Part shown: piece after piece, positions 49,618-57,390 of the stretch
How the letters are laid out: each line of letters begins with the position of its first letter
Position numbering within the stretch: the stretch's first letter is position 1
NCBI RefSeq assembly: GCF_014649655.1
Contig: NZ_BMTL01000041.1
Coordinates: 1 to 64,000 of the forward strand
Direction: 5' to 3'
Length of the DNA: 64,000 nt
Source of the DNA: Streptomyces humidus
Lineage (GTDB): Bacteria > Actinomycetota > Actinomycetes > Streptomycetales > Streptomycetaceae
Program-made: the position numbers and the translations under genes
The notes under the pieces: generated by a model
The model's input: only the letters and a program-made list of their open reading frames with translations
Databases searched by the model: none
Told to the model about the DNA's origin: nothing

Positions 49618-49816
49618 GACTGTTCTCCGTTCTCGGTGTGTCTCTCGGTGCGTCTCTCGGTGCTGCGAGCGTTCACGTGCGTCGGGCTGACGCGTACGTC
49701 GGGCTTGTCGCGTACGTCGGGCTGTCGCTTGCGTCTGCTGTCGCGTACGTCGTGCTGTCGTGGGAGCAAGCGCTTTCCGCAGGGGCGGGCGGGTGCGCTG
49801 CCGAGCCGCCGGGCGG
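49618..49816. other. Repeat-rich gap upstream of the permease operon
   Basis: The 199-bp region holds CTCTCGGTG repeats (49636-49663) and three or four imperfect copies of a TGTCGCGTACGTCGGGCT unit (about 49680-49755). The LacI-like palindrome at 49763-49778 follows. It separates the permease genes from the dehydratase gene and probably contains a separate promoter. No gene is seen. Confidence 0.6.
49763..49778 (-). promoter_or_regulatory. LacI-type operator-like palindrome before the permeases
   Basis: GGAGCAAGCGCTTTCC contains the symmetric AAGCGCTT core with a central CG step, the hallmark of LacI-family operators. It lies about 146 bp upstream of the first permease start on the minus strand. 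A relative occurs at 43899-43914. No LacI gene is in the window. Confidence 0.5.
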
Positions 49817-51571
49817 TCAGCCCGCGTAGGGGTCCGCGACCTTGCCCGGGCGGGCCAGGAACGCGAAGTCGCAGCCCGTGTCGGCCTGGGTGATCTGTTC
49901 GTTGTAGAGCGCGCCGTAGCCGCGTTCGTACCGGGTGGGCGGCGGCGTCCACCGCGCCCGGCGCCGCTCCAGTTCCTCCTCGTCCACATGGAGCCGCAGG
50001 GAGCGGGCCTCGACGTCGAGGGTGATGAGATCGCCCGTGCGGACCAGGGCGAGGGGCCCGCCGACGTACGACTCGGGCGCCACGTGCAGCACGCACGCGC
50101 CGTAACTCGTCCCGCTCATCCGGGCGTCGGAGATGCGCACCATGTCCCGGACCCCCTGCTTGAGGAGGTGGTCGGGAATGGGCAGCATGCCGTACTCGGG
50201 CATGCCCGGTCCGCCCTTGGGACCGGAGCCCCGCAGGACCAGGACCGTGTCGGCGGTGATCCCCAGCCCCGGGTCGTTGATGGTGCGCTGCATGGTCCGG
50301 TAGTCGTCGAAGACGACCGCGGGACCGGTGTGCTTGAGCAGGTGGGGCTCGGCGGCGATGTGCTTGATGACCGCGCCGTCCGGGCAGAGGTTGCCCCGCA
50401 GCACGGCGACCCCGCCCTCGCTCGCCACCGGGTTGTCCCGGGGGCGGATGACGTCGTCGTCGTGCACCCGGGCGCCGGCGAGCTGCTCGCGCAGCGTGTC
50501 GTGCGAGACGGTCGGCCGGTCCAGGTGGAGCAGGTCCGTGATCCGGGAGAGGAAGCCGGGCAGACCGCCGGCGAAGTGGAAGTCCTCCATGAGGTACTTC
50601 TGGCCGCCGGGCCGCACGTTGGCGAGGACGGGGACCGTGCGGGCGAGGCGGTCGAAGTCGTCGAGGGTGAGCTCGACGCCGGCGCGGCCCGCCATGGCGA
50701 TCAGATGGATCACCGCGTTGGTGGAGCCGCCGAGGCCCAGGACGGTCGTCACCGCGTCCTCGAAGGCGTCCGCGGTGAGGATGTCGCTCAGCCTGCGTCC
50801 GCGGTGGACCAGTTCGACGATGCGCAGACCTGCGGCGGCCGCCATCCGGTCGTGCCCGGAGTCGACGGCGGGGATGCTCGACGCCCCCGGGACCGTCACG
50901 CCCAGCGCCTCCGCCGCGGCCGTCAGCGTGGACGCGGTCCCCATCGTCATGCAGTGGCCCGGCGAGCGGGCCAGGCCGCTCTCCAGCTCGGCCAGCTCGC
51001 AGTCGCCGATGAGGCCGGCCCGCCTGTCGTCCCAGTACTTCCACATGTCGGTGCCCGAGCCGAGGACCTCGTTGCGCCAGTGGCCCGGCAGCATGGGCCC
51101 GGCGGGCACGAAGACGGCCGGCAGGTCGACGCTCGCCGCGCCCATCAGCAGGGCCGGCGTGGTCTTGTCGCAGCCGCCCATCAGCACGGCCCCGTCGACC
51201 GGGTAGGAGCGCAGCAGCTCCTCGGTCTCCATCGCCAGGAGGTTGCGGTAGAGCATCGGGGTCGGCTTCTGGAAGGTCTCGCTGAGCGTGGAGACCGGGA
51301 ACTCCAGAGGGAAACCGCCCGCCTGCCACACGCCCCGCTTCACGGCCTGCGCGCGGTCGCGCAGGTGGACGTGGCAGGGGTTGATGTCGGACCAGGTGTT
51401 GAGGACGGCGATGACGGGCTTGCCGAGGTGCTCCTCGGGGAGGTAGCCGAGCTGGCGGGTGCGGGCGCGGTGGCTGAAGGAACGCAGGCCCTCCGCGCCG
51501 TACCACTGGTGGCTGCGGAGGTCCTCCGGACGGGTGCGAGCCGGATCGTCGAAGCGCTTCATATGGACCAT
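49817..51571 (-). CDS. IlvD/Edd family sugar-acid dehydratase
   Basis: A 584-residue Fe-S dehydratase of the IlvD/Edd family. The three cluster cysteines are visible: SDINPCHVH (Cys66), MGGCDKTTPA (Cys134) and PGHCMTMGTAS (Cys207). PGASSIPAVDSGHDRMA follows near 230. The sequence fits the pentonate/hexonate dehydratase branch (L-arabinonate, D-xylonate, gluconate) better than branched-chain dihydroxy-acid dehydratase. The reason is the context: a DHDPS-type keto-deoxy-acid enzyme immediately upstream and sugar transport downstream. It could alternatively be the aldarate dehydratase missing from the uronate route. ATGs at 51571 and 51562 both fit. Confidence 0.87.
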   Translation of the reverse strand: MVHMKRFDDPARTRPEDLRSHQWYGAEGLRSFSHRARTRQLGYLPEEHLGKPVIAVLNTWSDINPCHVHLRDRAQAVKRGVWQAGGFPLEFPVSTLSETFQKPTPMLYRNLLAMETEELLRSYPVDGAVLMGGCDKTTPALLMGAASVDLPAVFVPAGPMLPGHWRNEVLGSGTDMWKYWDDRRAGLIGDCELAELESGLARSPGHCMTMGTASTLTAAAEALGVTVPGASSIPAVDSGHDRMAAAAGLRIVELVHRGRRLSDILTADAFEDAVTTVLGLGGSTNAVIHLIAMAGRAGVELTLDDFDRLARTVPVLANVRPGGQKYLMEDFHFAGGLPGFLSRITDLLHLDRPTVSHDTLREQLAGARVHDDDVIRPRDNPVASEGGVAVLRGNLCPDGAVIKHIAAEPHLLKHTGPAVVFDDYRTMQRTINDPGLGITADTVLVLRGSGPKGGPGMPEYGMLPIPDHLLKQGVRDMVRISDARMSGTSYGACVLHVAPESYVGGPLALVRTGDLITLDVEARSLRLHVDEEELERRRARWTPPPTRYERGYGALYNEQITQADTGCDFAFLARPGKVADPYAG

Positions 51572-52470
51572 CCGGCGGCGATGGCGGCGACCTCGGCCCG
51601 CTCGTCCTCGGGCAGCGGCCGGCTCGGCGGGCGCACCTCACGACGGCACAGGCCGAGCGAGGCGAGGGCCTCCTTGACGACGGTGACGTTGTCGGCGGAG
51701 CCGTTGGCGGCCCGCAGCTCCTCGAACCGCCTGATCTGTTCCCACACCTTCATCGCGGCCGGGTAGTCCCCCGACCGAAGCGCTTCGATCATGTTCAGCG
51801 AGACGGCCGGGGCGACGTTCACGAGGCCCGAGGTGAAACCGGTGGCGCCCGCGGAGAAGTAGGAGGGCGCGTACGGCTCGGCGAGACCGGCGACCCAGAC
51901 GAAGCGTTCCAGACCGGCGTCCCGCGCGAACGCCGCGAAGCGGGAGGCGTCCGGGACGGCGTACTTGACGCCGATGACGTTCGGGCAGTCGTCGGCGAGC
52001 TCTGCCAGGCGCTCGCCGTGCAGCTGGGCGTTGCGGATGTAGGGGACGACGCCCAGTTCGGGCACGGACTCGGCGATGGCCCGGTGGTAGTCGACCCAGC
52101 CGCGCTGCGAGACGTAGGGGTGGACGGGCTGGTGGACCATCACCATCTGTGCACCCAGCTCGCGGGCGTGGCGGGCGGAGGCGACGGCGGTTGGCACGTC
52201 GTGTCCGACGCCGACCAGGATCACGGCCCGGTCGCCCGCCTCGTCCACCGTCAGCTCCGTGACCAGACGGCGCTCCTCGGGGGTGAGGGCGTAGAACTCG
52301 CCGGTGTTGCCGTTCGGGGTGAGGGTGGTGATCCCGCCGTCGATCAGCCGGCGCACCAGGGCCCGGTGGGCGTCCCGGTCGACGGCGCCGTCCTCGGCGA
52401 ACGGGGTCACCGGGATGGCCACCACGTCGGCCAGGGCCGCGCGCTGGGCCTCGAACGCCACGCTGCTCAT
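51559..52470 (-). CDS. DHDPS-family 2-keto-3-deoxy sugar-acid dehydratase/aldolase
   Basis: A 303-residue TIM-barrel Schiff-base enzyme of the DHDPS/NAL family. AIPVTPFAEDGAVDRDAHRA (about 17-36) opens the barrel. TPNGNTGEFYALTPEE (about 51-66) is the carboxylate-binding loop. VVPYIRNAQL carries the Tyr (about 149-158), and GVKYAVPDAS the catalytic Lys (about 172-181). GNTGEF differs from the CGTGEF of the second family member at 56221, so the two have different substrates. Next to an IlvD/Edd dehydratase, L-2-keto-3-deoxyarabonate (or xylonate) dehydratase is the best guess. ATGA overlap with GntR. Confidence 0.85.
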   Translation of the reverse strand: MSSVAFEAQRAALADVVAIPVTPFAEDGAVDRDAHRALVRRLIDGGITTLTPNGNTGEFYALTPEERRLVTELTVDEAGDRAVILVGVGHDVPTAVASARHARELGAQMVMVHQPVHPYVSQRGWVDYHRAIAESVPELGVVPYIRNAQLHGERLAELADDCPNVIGVKYAVPDASRFAAFARDAGLERFVWVAGLAEPYAPSYFSAGATGFTSGLVNVAPAVSLNMIEALRSGDYPAAMKVWEQIRRFEELRAANGSADNVTVVKEALASLGLCRREVRPPSRPLPEDERAEVAAIAAGWSI

Positions 52471-53150
52471 ACCTGACCTTCCTCGGCCGGAGCCTCTTCG
52501 GGAGCGTCCGCCCGGGCCGTCTCGGGGAACGCCCGGTGCACGAAGGACGCGATGTGGGCATGCAGGGCGCGGGCCGCGCCGTCCGCGTCGCCTGCCAGGG
52601 CGAGTCGCAGGATCTCGCGGTGCTCGCCGGCCTCCCGCTCCCAGGAGGGCGAGGCCGCCCAGGCGACGGCGGAGACCAGGGCCGCCTGGTCGCGGACCTC
52701 GTCGAGCATCCGGCCGAGCAGCGGGTTGCCGCACGGCAGGTACAGGGCGCGGTGGAACTCCCGGTTGGCCAGGGACCGTTCCGCGGTGTCGGCGGCCTCG
52801 TCGGCCATGGTCAGCGCGTCGCGTGCGGCGTCCAGGGAGGCGCCCCGGCGCACGGCCCGCCTGAGCGCCTCGGGTTCGAGGAGCAGGCGTACGTCGTAGA
52901 CCTCGCGCGCCATGTCCGCGTCCACCATGCGCACCGTGACGCCCTTGTACTGGCTCATGACGACCAGGCCGGTGCCGGCCAGGGTCTTGAGCGCCTCACG
53001 CACCGGGGTCTTGGAGACCCCGAACTGCGCGGCGAGCTCGGTCTCGACCAGAGCCTGACCGGGCGTCAGCCGCCCGGTGAGGATGCGGCGTTTGATCTCC
53101 TCCAGCACGTACTGCGTGCGGGACGGGATCGGCGTGGGCACAGAGGTCAT
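52467..53150 (-). CDS. GntR family regulator (FadR-type)
   Basis: A 227-residue repressor. The winged helix covers about 8-75 (YVLEEIKRRILTGRLTPGQA; ELAAQFGVSKTPVREALKTL; VVMSQYKGVTVRMVD). The all-helical FCD effector domain follows, with metal-binding His/Asp in NREFHRALYLPCGN (about 130-143) and EHREILRLALAGDADGAARA (about 182-201). It heads the IlvD/DHDPS unit and likely senses a sugar-acid intermediate. A palindromic operator pair lies at 53202-53224 on its own promoter. The last 12 residues are Glu-rich. Confidence 0.9.
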   Translation of the reverse strand: MTSVPTPIPSRTQYVLEEIKRRILTGRLTPGQALVETELAAQFGVSKTPVREALKTLAGTGLVVMSQYKGVTVRMVDADMAREVYDVRLLLEPEALRRAVRRGASLDAARDALTMADEAADTAERSLANREFHRALYLPCGNPLLGRMLDEVRDQAALVSAVAWAASPSWEREAGEHREILRLALAGDADGAARALHAHIASFVHRAFPETARADAPEEAPAEEGQV

Positions 53151-53201
53151 GCGCGCCTCTCGGATGTCGCGTGTCTGATCTCGGATCTCGCATATCGCGT
53201 C

Positions 53202-53261
53202 TCATATATGACGTACGAAGTACGACGCGTTGAAGGTAGGAGGGGCCCAGGGTTTCGTCAA
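53202..53261 (-). promoter_or_regulatory. Promoter and operators of the GntR-DHDPS-IlvD operon
   Basis: On the minus strand TTGACG (53261-53256) and TACCTT (53238-53233) are spaced 17 bp, a good vegetative promoter. Just downstream lie CGTAC-TTC-GTACG (53224-53212), a perfect 5-bp inverted repeat, and TCATATATGA (53211-53202), a perfect 10-bp palindrome. Placement over the start point fits autorepression by the GntR protein. Confidence 0.7.
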
Positions 53262-53314
53262 TGCTTCTGACAGAGGAAGTTGAGGTTGCCGGGACGCGGG
53301 GGTCCCGGGGGAGG

Positions 53315-54076
53315 TCAGAGGGGGATGGTCTCGCCCTCGCGCGCCGTGCGGGTGGGCCCCTCGAAGACGGCGGCGGCGCGGGCGGTCGCCGCCTTCCGGG
53401 TCAGCGTCGGGCCGACGTGGGTGACGTACAGCTCGCGCACCCCCGCCTTGCGGGCGGCCTCGCCGGCCTCCTCGGGCGTCAGATGCACCGGCTGCTCGTG
53501 TTCGCCTTCGCGATGCCGGTCGAGGTCCGCCTCGCACAGGAACAGGTCGGCCCCCGAGGCGAGTCCGGTGAGCGCGTCGCACGGCCCGCTGTCCCCCGAG
53601 TACACGAGGACGCTGCCCTGGCACTCGGCGCGCAGCGCGTACGCCTCGGTGTCGTGGGCCACCGCGCGCGAGGTGAGGCGCAGGTTCCAGTGCCGCACGG
53701 TGTGCCCGTCGAACAGCGGCCTGAAGTCGAGGTACTCGCTGAGGAACCGTACGTCCGGCCTGCCCAGGAAGCCGGCCAGCCGCCGGGCGCAGTCCAGCGG
53801 CGCGTACACCGGGATCGGGGCCGGCGGGGCCATCCCTCCGTAGGCGAACGCGTAGGCGGCGGCGAGGAGGTCCGCGCTGTGGTCGGCGTGCAGGTGGGAG
53901 ATCCAGACGGCCGTGAGCCGGTCGGGATCCGTGTGCCTGCGCAACTCCGCGAACGTGCCGGGCCCCGCGTCCACCCACACCTCCGCCCCCGCGCCGCGCA
54001 GCAGGTATCCGGAGCAGGGACGGCCCGGCCCCGGGTGCGGAGAGGCGGTGCCGAGGACGGTGAGGCTGAGGGGCAT
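53315..54076 (-). CDS. MBL-fold metallo-hydrolase
   Basis: A 253-residue metallo-beta-lactamase-fold protein near the RNase Z/AHL-lactonase-like group. LTVLGTASPHPGPGRPCSGY (about 4-23) begins the fold. WISHLHADHSADLL has the HxHxDH site (about 62-75), and LVYSGDSGPCDAL the bridging Asp (about 172-184). YVTHVGPTLTRKAA has the late His (about 226-239). No signal peptide. Substrate unknown. Start chosen at 54076 because it opens the conserved strand. It stands alone. Confidence 0.85.
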   Translation of the reverse strand: MPLSLTVLGTASPHPGPGRPCSGYLLRGAGAEVWVDAGPGTFAELRRHTDPDRLTAVWISHLHADHSADLLAAAYAFAYGGMAPPAPIPVYAPLDCARRLAGFLGRPDVRFLSEYLDFRPLFDGHTVRHWNLRLTSRAVAHDTEAYALRAECQGSVLVYSGDSGPCDALTGLASGADLFLCEADLDRHREGEHEQPVHLTPEEAGEAARKAGVRELYVTHVGPTLTRKAATARAAAVFEGPTRTAREGETIPL

Positions 54077-54266
54077 GCTGGGCAGCGTACGTTTCGCTCC
54101 CCCCGGACGCGCCCGGATCACGTCCGTCTACGGCAACCGCAGCCCGGTGTCTACGGCACGCTCGCGGGCTCGGTGCGCCCGGGCCCGCGCGCGGGTGCGG
54201 GTGCGGGTCCGTGCGCGTGTGGGCCGGTGTGTGCCCGCAGGTGCCCGCCGCGGCATGCGCCCGGGG
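54077..54266. other. 190-bp low-complexity gap
   Basis: No gene seen. It contains GTGCGGGTGCGGGTCC-type and GTGCGCGTGTGGGCC runs (54170-54235), alternating purine-pyrimidine tracts that may form Z-DNA or arise by slippage. A promoter for the minus-strand MBL gene must lie near its left end. Confidence 0.45.
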
Positions 54267-54863
54267 CTACGACCCGGGCGTCCACCCCGGATCGCGCCCG
54301 CTCAGCCCGAGCGCGCGGTCGAGCAGCGGGGCGTCCTGGGGGACGGGGACGACGGGTCCGAAGGGGCCCGCGCCGGATTCGGCGTCGGCGGCGGCGGTCA
54401 GGAATCCGTACGCCGCCGACAGCGCCGCCGGGTCCGGGGCGTACTCCTGGCCGGTGGCCCGGGCCAGGTCCCAGCCGTGGATCACCAGCTCGTCGGCGAC
54501 GACGGCGGCGGCGACCGCTCCGGGCAGGTCCACGCCGCCCGCGCGGGTCATGCCGGTCCGCGCCGCCGGGTCGCGCCAGGCGGCGACGAGGGCGTCGAGC
54601 GCTGCGGCCAGGTTTTCGCGCCGGCCGGGGCCGACATCCGGCGCGGCCGCGTCGGGAGGGGTGTCGGTCGTGGGGCCGAGGTCCTTGCGGGCAACGTCCC
54701 GGAAGGCGACGGACAGGCCGGTGAGGTGCCCGAGCAGATTGCGCACGGCCCAGCCCGGGCAGGGCGTCTCGTCCCCGAGCTGCGCCTCGCGCACGCCGTC
54801 CGCGAGGCGCGCGATGATCCGGGCCTGCGGCCCGAGGTCGAAGGTGGTCGTCGTGTCGGTCAT
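54267..54863 (-). CDS. TIGR03086/maleylpyruvate-isomerase-N-like metal-binding protein
   Basis: A 198-residue DinB-like four-helix protein of the mycothiol-dependent maleylpyruvate isomerase N-terminal group (TIGR03086 type). TPCPGWAVRNLLGHLTGLSV (about 33-52) contains the first metal His, and VVADELVIHGWDLARATGQE (about 138-157) supplies the later His/Asp. Members are common in mycothiol-containing actinobacteria; the substrate is unknown. The start at 54863 opens MTDTTTTFDLGPQ. Confidence 0.82.
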   Translation of the reverse strand: MTDTTTTFDLGPQARIIARLADGVREAQLGDETPCPGWAVRNLLGHLTGLSVAFRDVARKDLGPTTDTPPDAAAPDVGPGRRENLAAALDALVAAWRDPAARTGMTRAGGVDLPGAVAAAVVADELVIHGWDLARATGQEYAPDPAALSAAYGFLTAAADAESGAGPFGPVVPVPQDAPLLDRALGLSGRDPGWTPGS

Positions 54864-55053
54864 ACGAGAGAGACCGTCCGCGCGCCGGAAACTCATCGCG
54901 CCGCCCGGGCAGGGCACCCGCCCGATGCGGTGCGGACCTCATTGGACCCACGATGACCGGGCATGACGGAGAACCGGCCGTGGGGAGGGTCCCGTGCGAC
55001 CGCTCCCCGTCACCGGCCCTGCGCTGCCGCGCGTGCGCCCCCGGTCCGCGTGC

Positions 55054-56220
55054 TCAGCGTGCGGCGAGCGCCTCGCGCACCGCCTTCAGGTCGGCGTCCG
55101 ACGCCAGCCCGGCGTGGTACAGGCGCACTTCCGTGCCGCCGAGTTCCCGCGCGCGGGCCATGTCGGCGCTCAGTGTGCGCGGCCTGCCGCCCATGCCGGA
55201 GACGACGCCGAGGTTGGCGGCGAGGACCGCGTCCGCGCGCCCGCCCTGTGCGGCGAAGGGCGTCAGCAGGCCGGGGCCGTCGGCGCACGGCACGACGACT
55301 CCGTCCGCGACGGACAGGATGTGCGCGGGGTCGACGCCGGCGTTGGCGCCGACGTGGTACGTCACGGGGTCGGCGTGCAGCAGGACCTGGAAGCCGGCGG
55401 GCGCGGCCGCCCGGACGGCGGCCACGGCCGCCTCCTGGAGGGTGCGCGCCCGTTCGTCGCGCCATGCGCGGGTCGCCGCGGCCGTCTCCTCCCCGAGGAG
55501 CTTCTCGACCCCCGTCCAGCCCTGGTCGTCCGCCGCCCCTCGCCACAGCGGTTCCAGCGCCTCGCGTACAGCGGCGGCGAGCGCGTCGGCGTCCAGTCCG
55601 TGTTCGCCGTATCCGGCCCGGCAGTCGGGGCAGAAGCAGAGCGCCATCAGGTAGTGGCCGGCGTCCCCGAGGCTCACGCCGCCGGTCTTGTCGTGGGCGT
55701 GCAGATGCTGGAGGCCGTACCAGCCGAGGGACTCCAGCTCGGCGCCGGCCGCGCCGGGTCGCACGGCGGCCTCGGCGGCGAGGTCGACCAGGTACGCGCG
55801 GGTGGCGGGCTGCGCGATGCAGGGCGCCCAGGGGTACCGGTCGCCGTAGGCGTTGACCACCGAGGTGTCCGGACGCTCCGCGCCCAGGCGGGAGTTGTGC
55901 GCGAGGACCACCCAGGTGTGCACTTCCAGCCCGGTGCCGGCGAGCGCCTCGGCGGCCTCGCCGTAGGCGTCGCCGGGGGCCCAGTCGCCGGCCGGCCAGG
56001 GGCGCAGGGCGCGTCCCTCCCAGCGGCCGTCCGGCGGGTAGAGCACGGCCGCGTGCTCGGCGGTGACGATGCGGTGGCGCGGGTGGCGGGGGGTCAGGGC
56101 GCGGGTGGAGTGGTAGGCGGCGGCGAGGGTCACCTGTTCCACGCCGAGGTCGGCGATCCGGGCCGGTGCCCCCGGGTCGCCCACCACGTCCCAGGGATAG
56201 ACGAATGTCGACGCCTTCAC
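55054..56220 (-). CDS. Unknown TIM-barrel-like protein translated with kdgD
   Basis: A 388-residue soluble protein that I cannot assign to a named family. It opens MKASTFVYPWDVVGDPGAPA, and has HTWVVLAHNSRLG (about 101-113), YGDRYPWAPC and the Cys/His cluster LMALCFCPDCRAGYGEHG (about 187-204). LLHADPVTYHVGANAGVDPA (about 279-298) and TEVRLYHAGLASDADL near the end look like later strands of a glycosidase-like beta/alpha barrel. The GTG start touches the kdgD stop with no gap (TAAGTG), and GAGGAGG lies eight bases upstream inside kdgD. So it is translated as its partner and should act in uronate or aldarate metabolism. Confidence 0.75.
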   Translation of the reverse strand: MKASTFVYPWDVVGDPGAPARIADLGVEQVTLAAAYHSTRALTPRHPRHRIVTAEHAAVLYPPDGRWEGRALRPWPAGDWAPGDAYGEAAEALAGTGLEVHTWVVLAHNSRLGAERPDTSVVNAYGDRYPWAPCIAQPATRAYLVDLAAEAAVRPGAAGAELESLGWYGLQHLHAHDKTGGVSLGDAGHYLMALCFCPDCRAGYGEHGLDADALAAAVREALEPLWRGAADDQGWTGVEKLLGEETAAATRAWRDERARTLQEAAVAAVRAAAPAGFQVLLHADPVTYHVGANAGVDPAHILSVADGVVVPCADGPGLLTPFAAQGGRADAVLAANLGVVSGMGGRPRTLSADMARARELGGTEVRLYHAGLASDADLKAVREALAAR

Positions 56221-57162
56221 TTAACCGTCCTCCTCCAGCAGCGCGTAGCCGCGCTCGATGACCAGGGCGAGCTGTTGGACATGATCCTCACTCGGTTCGT
56301 GCAGCGGCGCGCGGACCTCGCCGACGTCGAGGCCACGCAGCCGCACCGCGGCCTTGACGAGCGAGACGGCGTAACCGCGGCCCTGGGCGCGCAGTTCGAC
56401 GAACGGCCGGTAGAAGCCGTCGAGAAGGCGGTGGACGGTGCCGTCGTCGCCGGTGGCGAGCGCCCGGTGGAAGGCGAGGGCGATCTCGGGGGCGAAGCAG
56501 AACACGGCCGAGGAGTAGAGGGTGACGCCGAGGGCGCGGTAGGCGAGCTGGGTCTGTTCGGCGGTCGGCAGGCCGTTGAAGTAGAGGAAGTCGCCGGGGG
56601 CCTCGGTGCGCACGGCGCTGATGATCCGCTGCATCAGGTCGAGGTCGCCGAGGCCGTCCTTGAGGCCGACGATCCCCTCGGTCCGGGCGAGTTCGACGAC
56701 GGTCCGCGGGGTGAAGACGGCGTTGTCGCGCTGGTAGACGACGACGGGCAGGGAGGTGGCGGCCGCCACCGACCGGTAGTGCCGCAGCAGGCCTTCCTGG
56801 GCGGCGACGACGAGGTAGGGCGGCATGGCGAGCAGGCCGTCAGCACCGGCCGACTCGGCGAGCCGCGCGTAGCGGACGGCGAGCGCGGCGCCGTAACCGG
56901 CGCCCGCGACGACCGGCACCCGCCCCGCGGCCTCCTCCACGGCCGCGCGGACGCAGGCCTCGAACTCCTCCGGCGCGAGCGCGTGGAACTCCCCGGTGCC
57001 GCAGGCCGCGAAGACGGCGGCGGCGCCCGCCTCGACGCCGCGGCGGACGTGGGCGCGGAAGACGTCGAGGTCGAGGGAGCCGTCGGGGGCGTAGGCGGTG
57101 ACGGGGAAGAACAGCGGTCCGCTGGGGACGCGGAGGCGGGCGGCGAGCGGGGCTGACGTCAC
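56221..57162 (-). CDS. kdgD: 5-dehydro-4-deoxyglucarate dehydratase
   Basis: A 313-residue DHDPS-family enzyme that decarboxylates and dehydrates 5-keto-4-deoxyglucarate to alpha-ketoglutarate semialdehyde. The KdgD subfamily is clear: SGPLFFPVTAYAPDGSLDLD (about 14-33), VFAACGTGEFHALAPEEFEA (about 50-69), VVVYQRDNAVFTP with the Tyr (about 141-153), IVGLKDGLGDLDLMQ with the catalytic Lys (about 165-179), and FLYFNGLPTAEQTQL (about 196-210). The GTG at 57162 is chosen because GGGAGAG sits upstream. Earlier ATGs would run through the operator repeats. It is divergent from uronate dehydrogenase. Confidence 0.92.
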   Translation of the reverse strand: MTSAPLAARLRVPSGPLFFPVTAYAPDGSLDLDVFRAHVRRGVEAGAAAVFAACGTGEFHALAPEEFEACVRAAVEEAAGRVPVVAGAGYGAALAVRYARLAESAGADGLLAMPPYLVVAAQEGLLRHYRSVAAATSLPVVVYQRDNAVFTPRTVVELARTEGIVGLKDGLGDLDLMQRIISAVRTEAPGDFLYFNGLPTAEQTQLAYRALGVTLYSSAVFCFAPEIALAFHRALATGDDGTVHRLLDGFYRPFVELRAQGRGYAVSLVKAAVRLRGLDVGEVRAPLHEPSEDHVQQLALVIERGYALLEEDG

Positions 57163-57173
57163 GGGCTCTCCCG

Positions 57174-57208
57174 GTCCATATTCTTGAGCGGCGTCCATAT
57201 TCCTGAAC
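57174..57208 (-). promoter_or_regulatory. Direct-repeat operator before kdgD
   Basis: GTCCATATTCTTGAGC (57174-57189) and GTCCATATTCCTGAAC (57193-57208) match in 14 of 16 positions at a 19-bp spacing. Each resembles the IclR-type site at 34209-34224, sharing ends GTTCAG and GAC in the reversed orientation. Direct-repeat sites of about two helical turns suit an IclR-family dimer pair. Confidence 0.65.
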
Positions 57209-57293
57209 AGGTTCACGCTAAGGTGCCCGATCGAGCCCGGTCAAGCCGACCAACCCCGGAGACACCAGCACTTTCACCCCCCGTGCCGCACAC

Positions 57294-57323
57294 TTGACGG
57301 GCACCGCCGCCGCTCCTTAGCGT
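57294..57323 (+). promoter_or_regulatory. Promoter of the uronate dehydrogenase gene
   Basis: TTGACG (57294-57299) and TAGCGT (57318-57323) are separated by 18 bp, followed by a leader of about 60 bases to the ATG. CAGGGAG (57374-57380) is the ribosome-binding site. Confidence 0.6.
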
Positions 57324-57390
57324 GTCCACGCATGTGAACTGCGGCCATGGATGCGCCTGTCCGCTCGAGTGATTCCAGGGAGACCCGAGG

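Noticed and set aside
51770..51790. CGAAGCGCTTCG palindrome as a LacI operator
   Set aside because: It lies within the coding part of the DHDPS-family gene and is explained by its codons (Glu-Ala-Leu-Arg); a similar one at 51551-51562 codes Lys-Arg-Phe.
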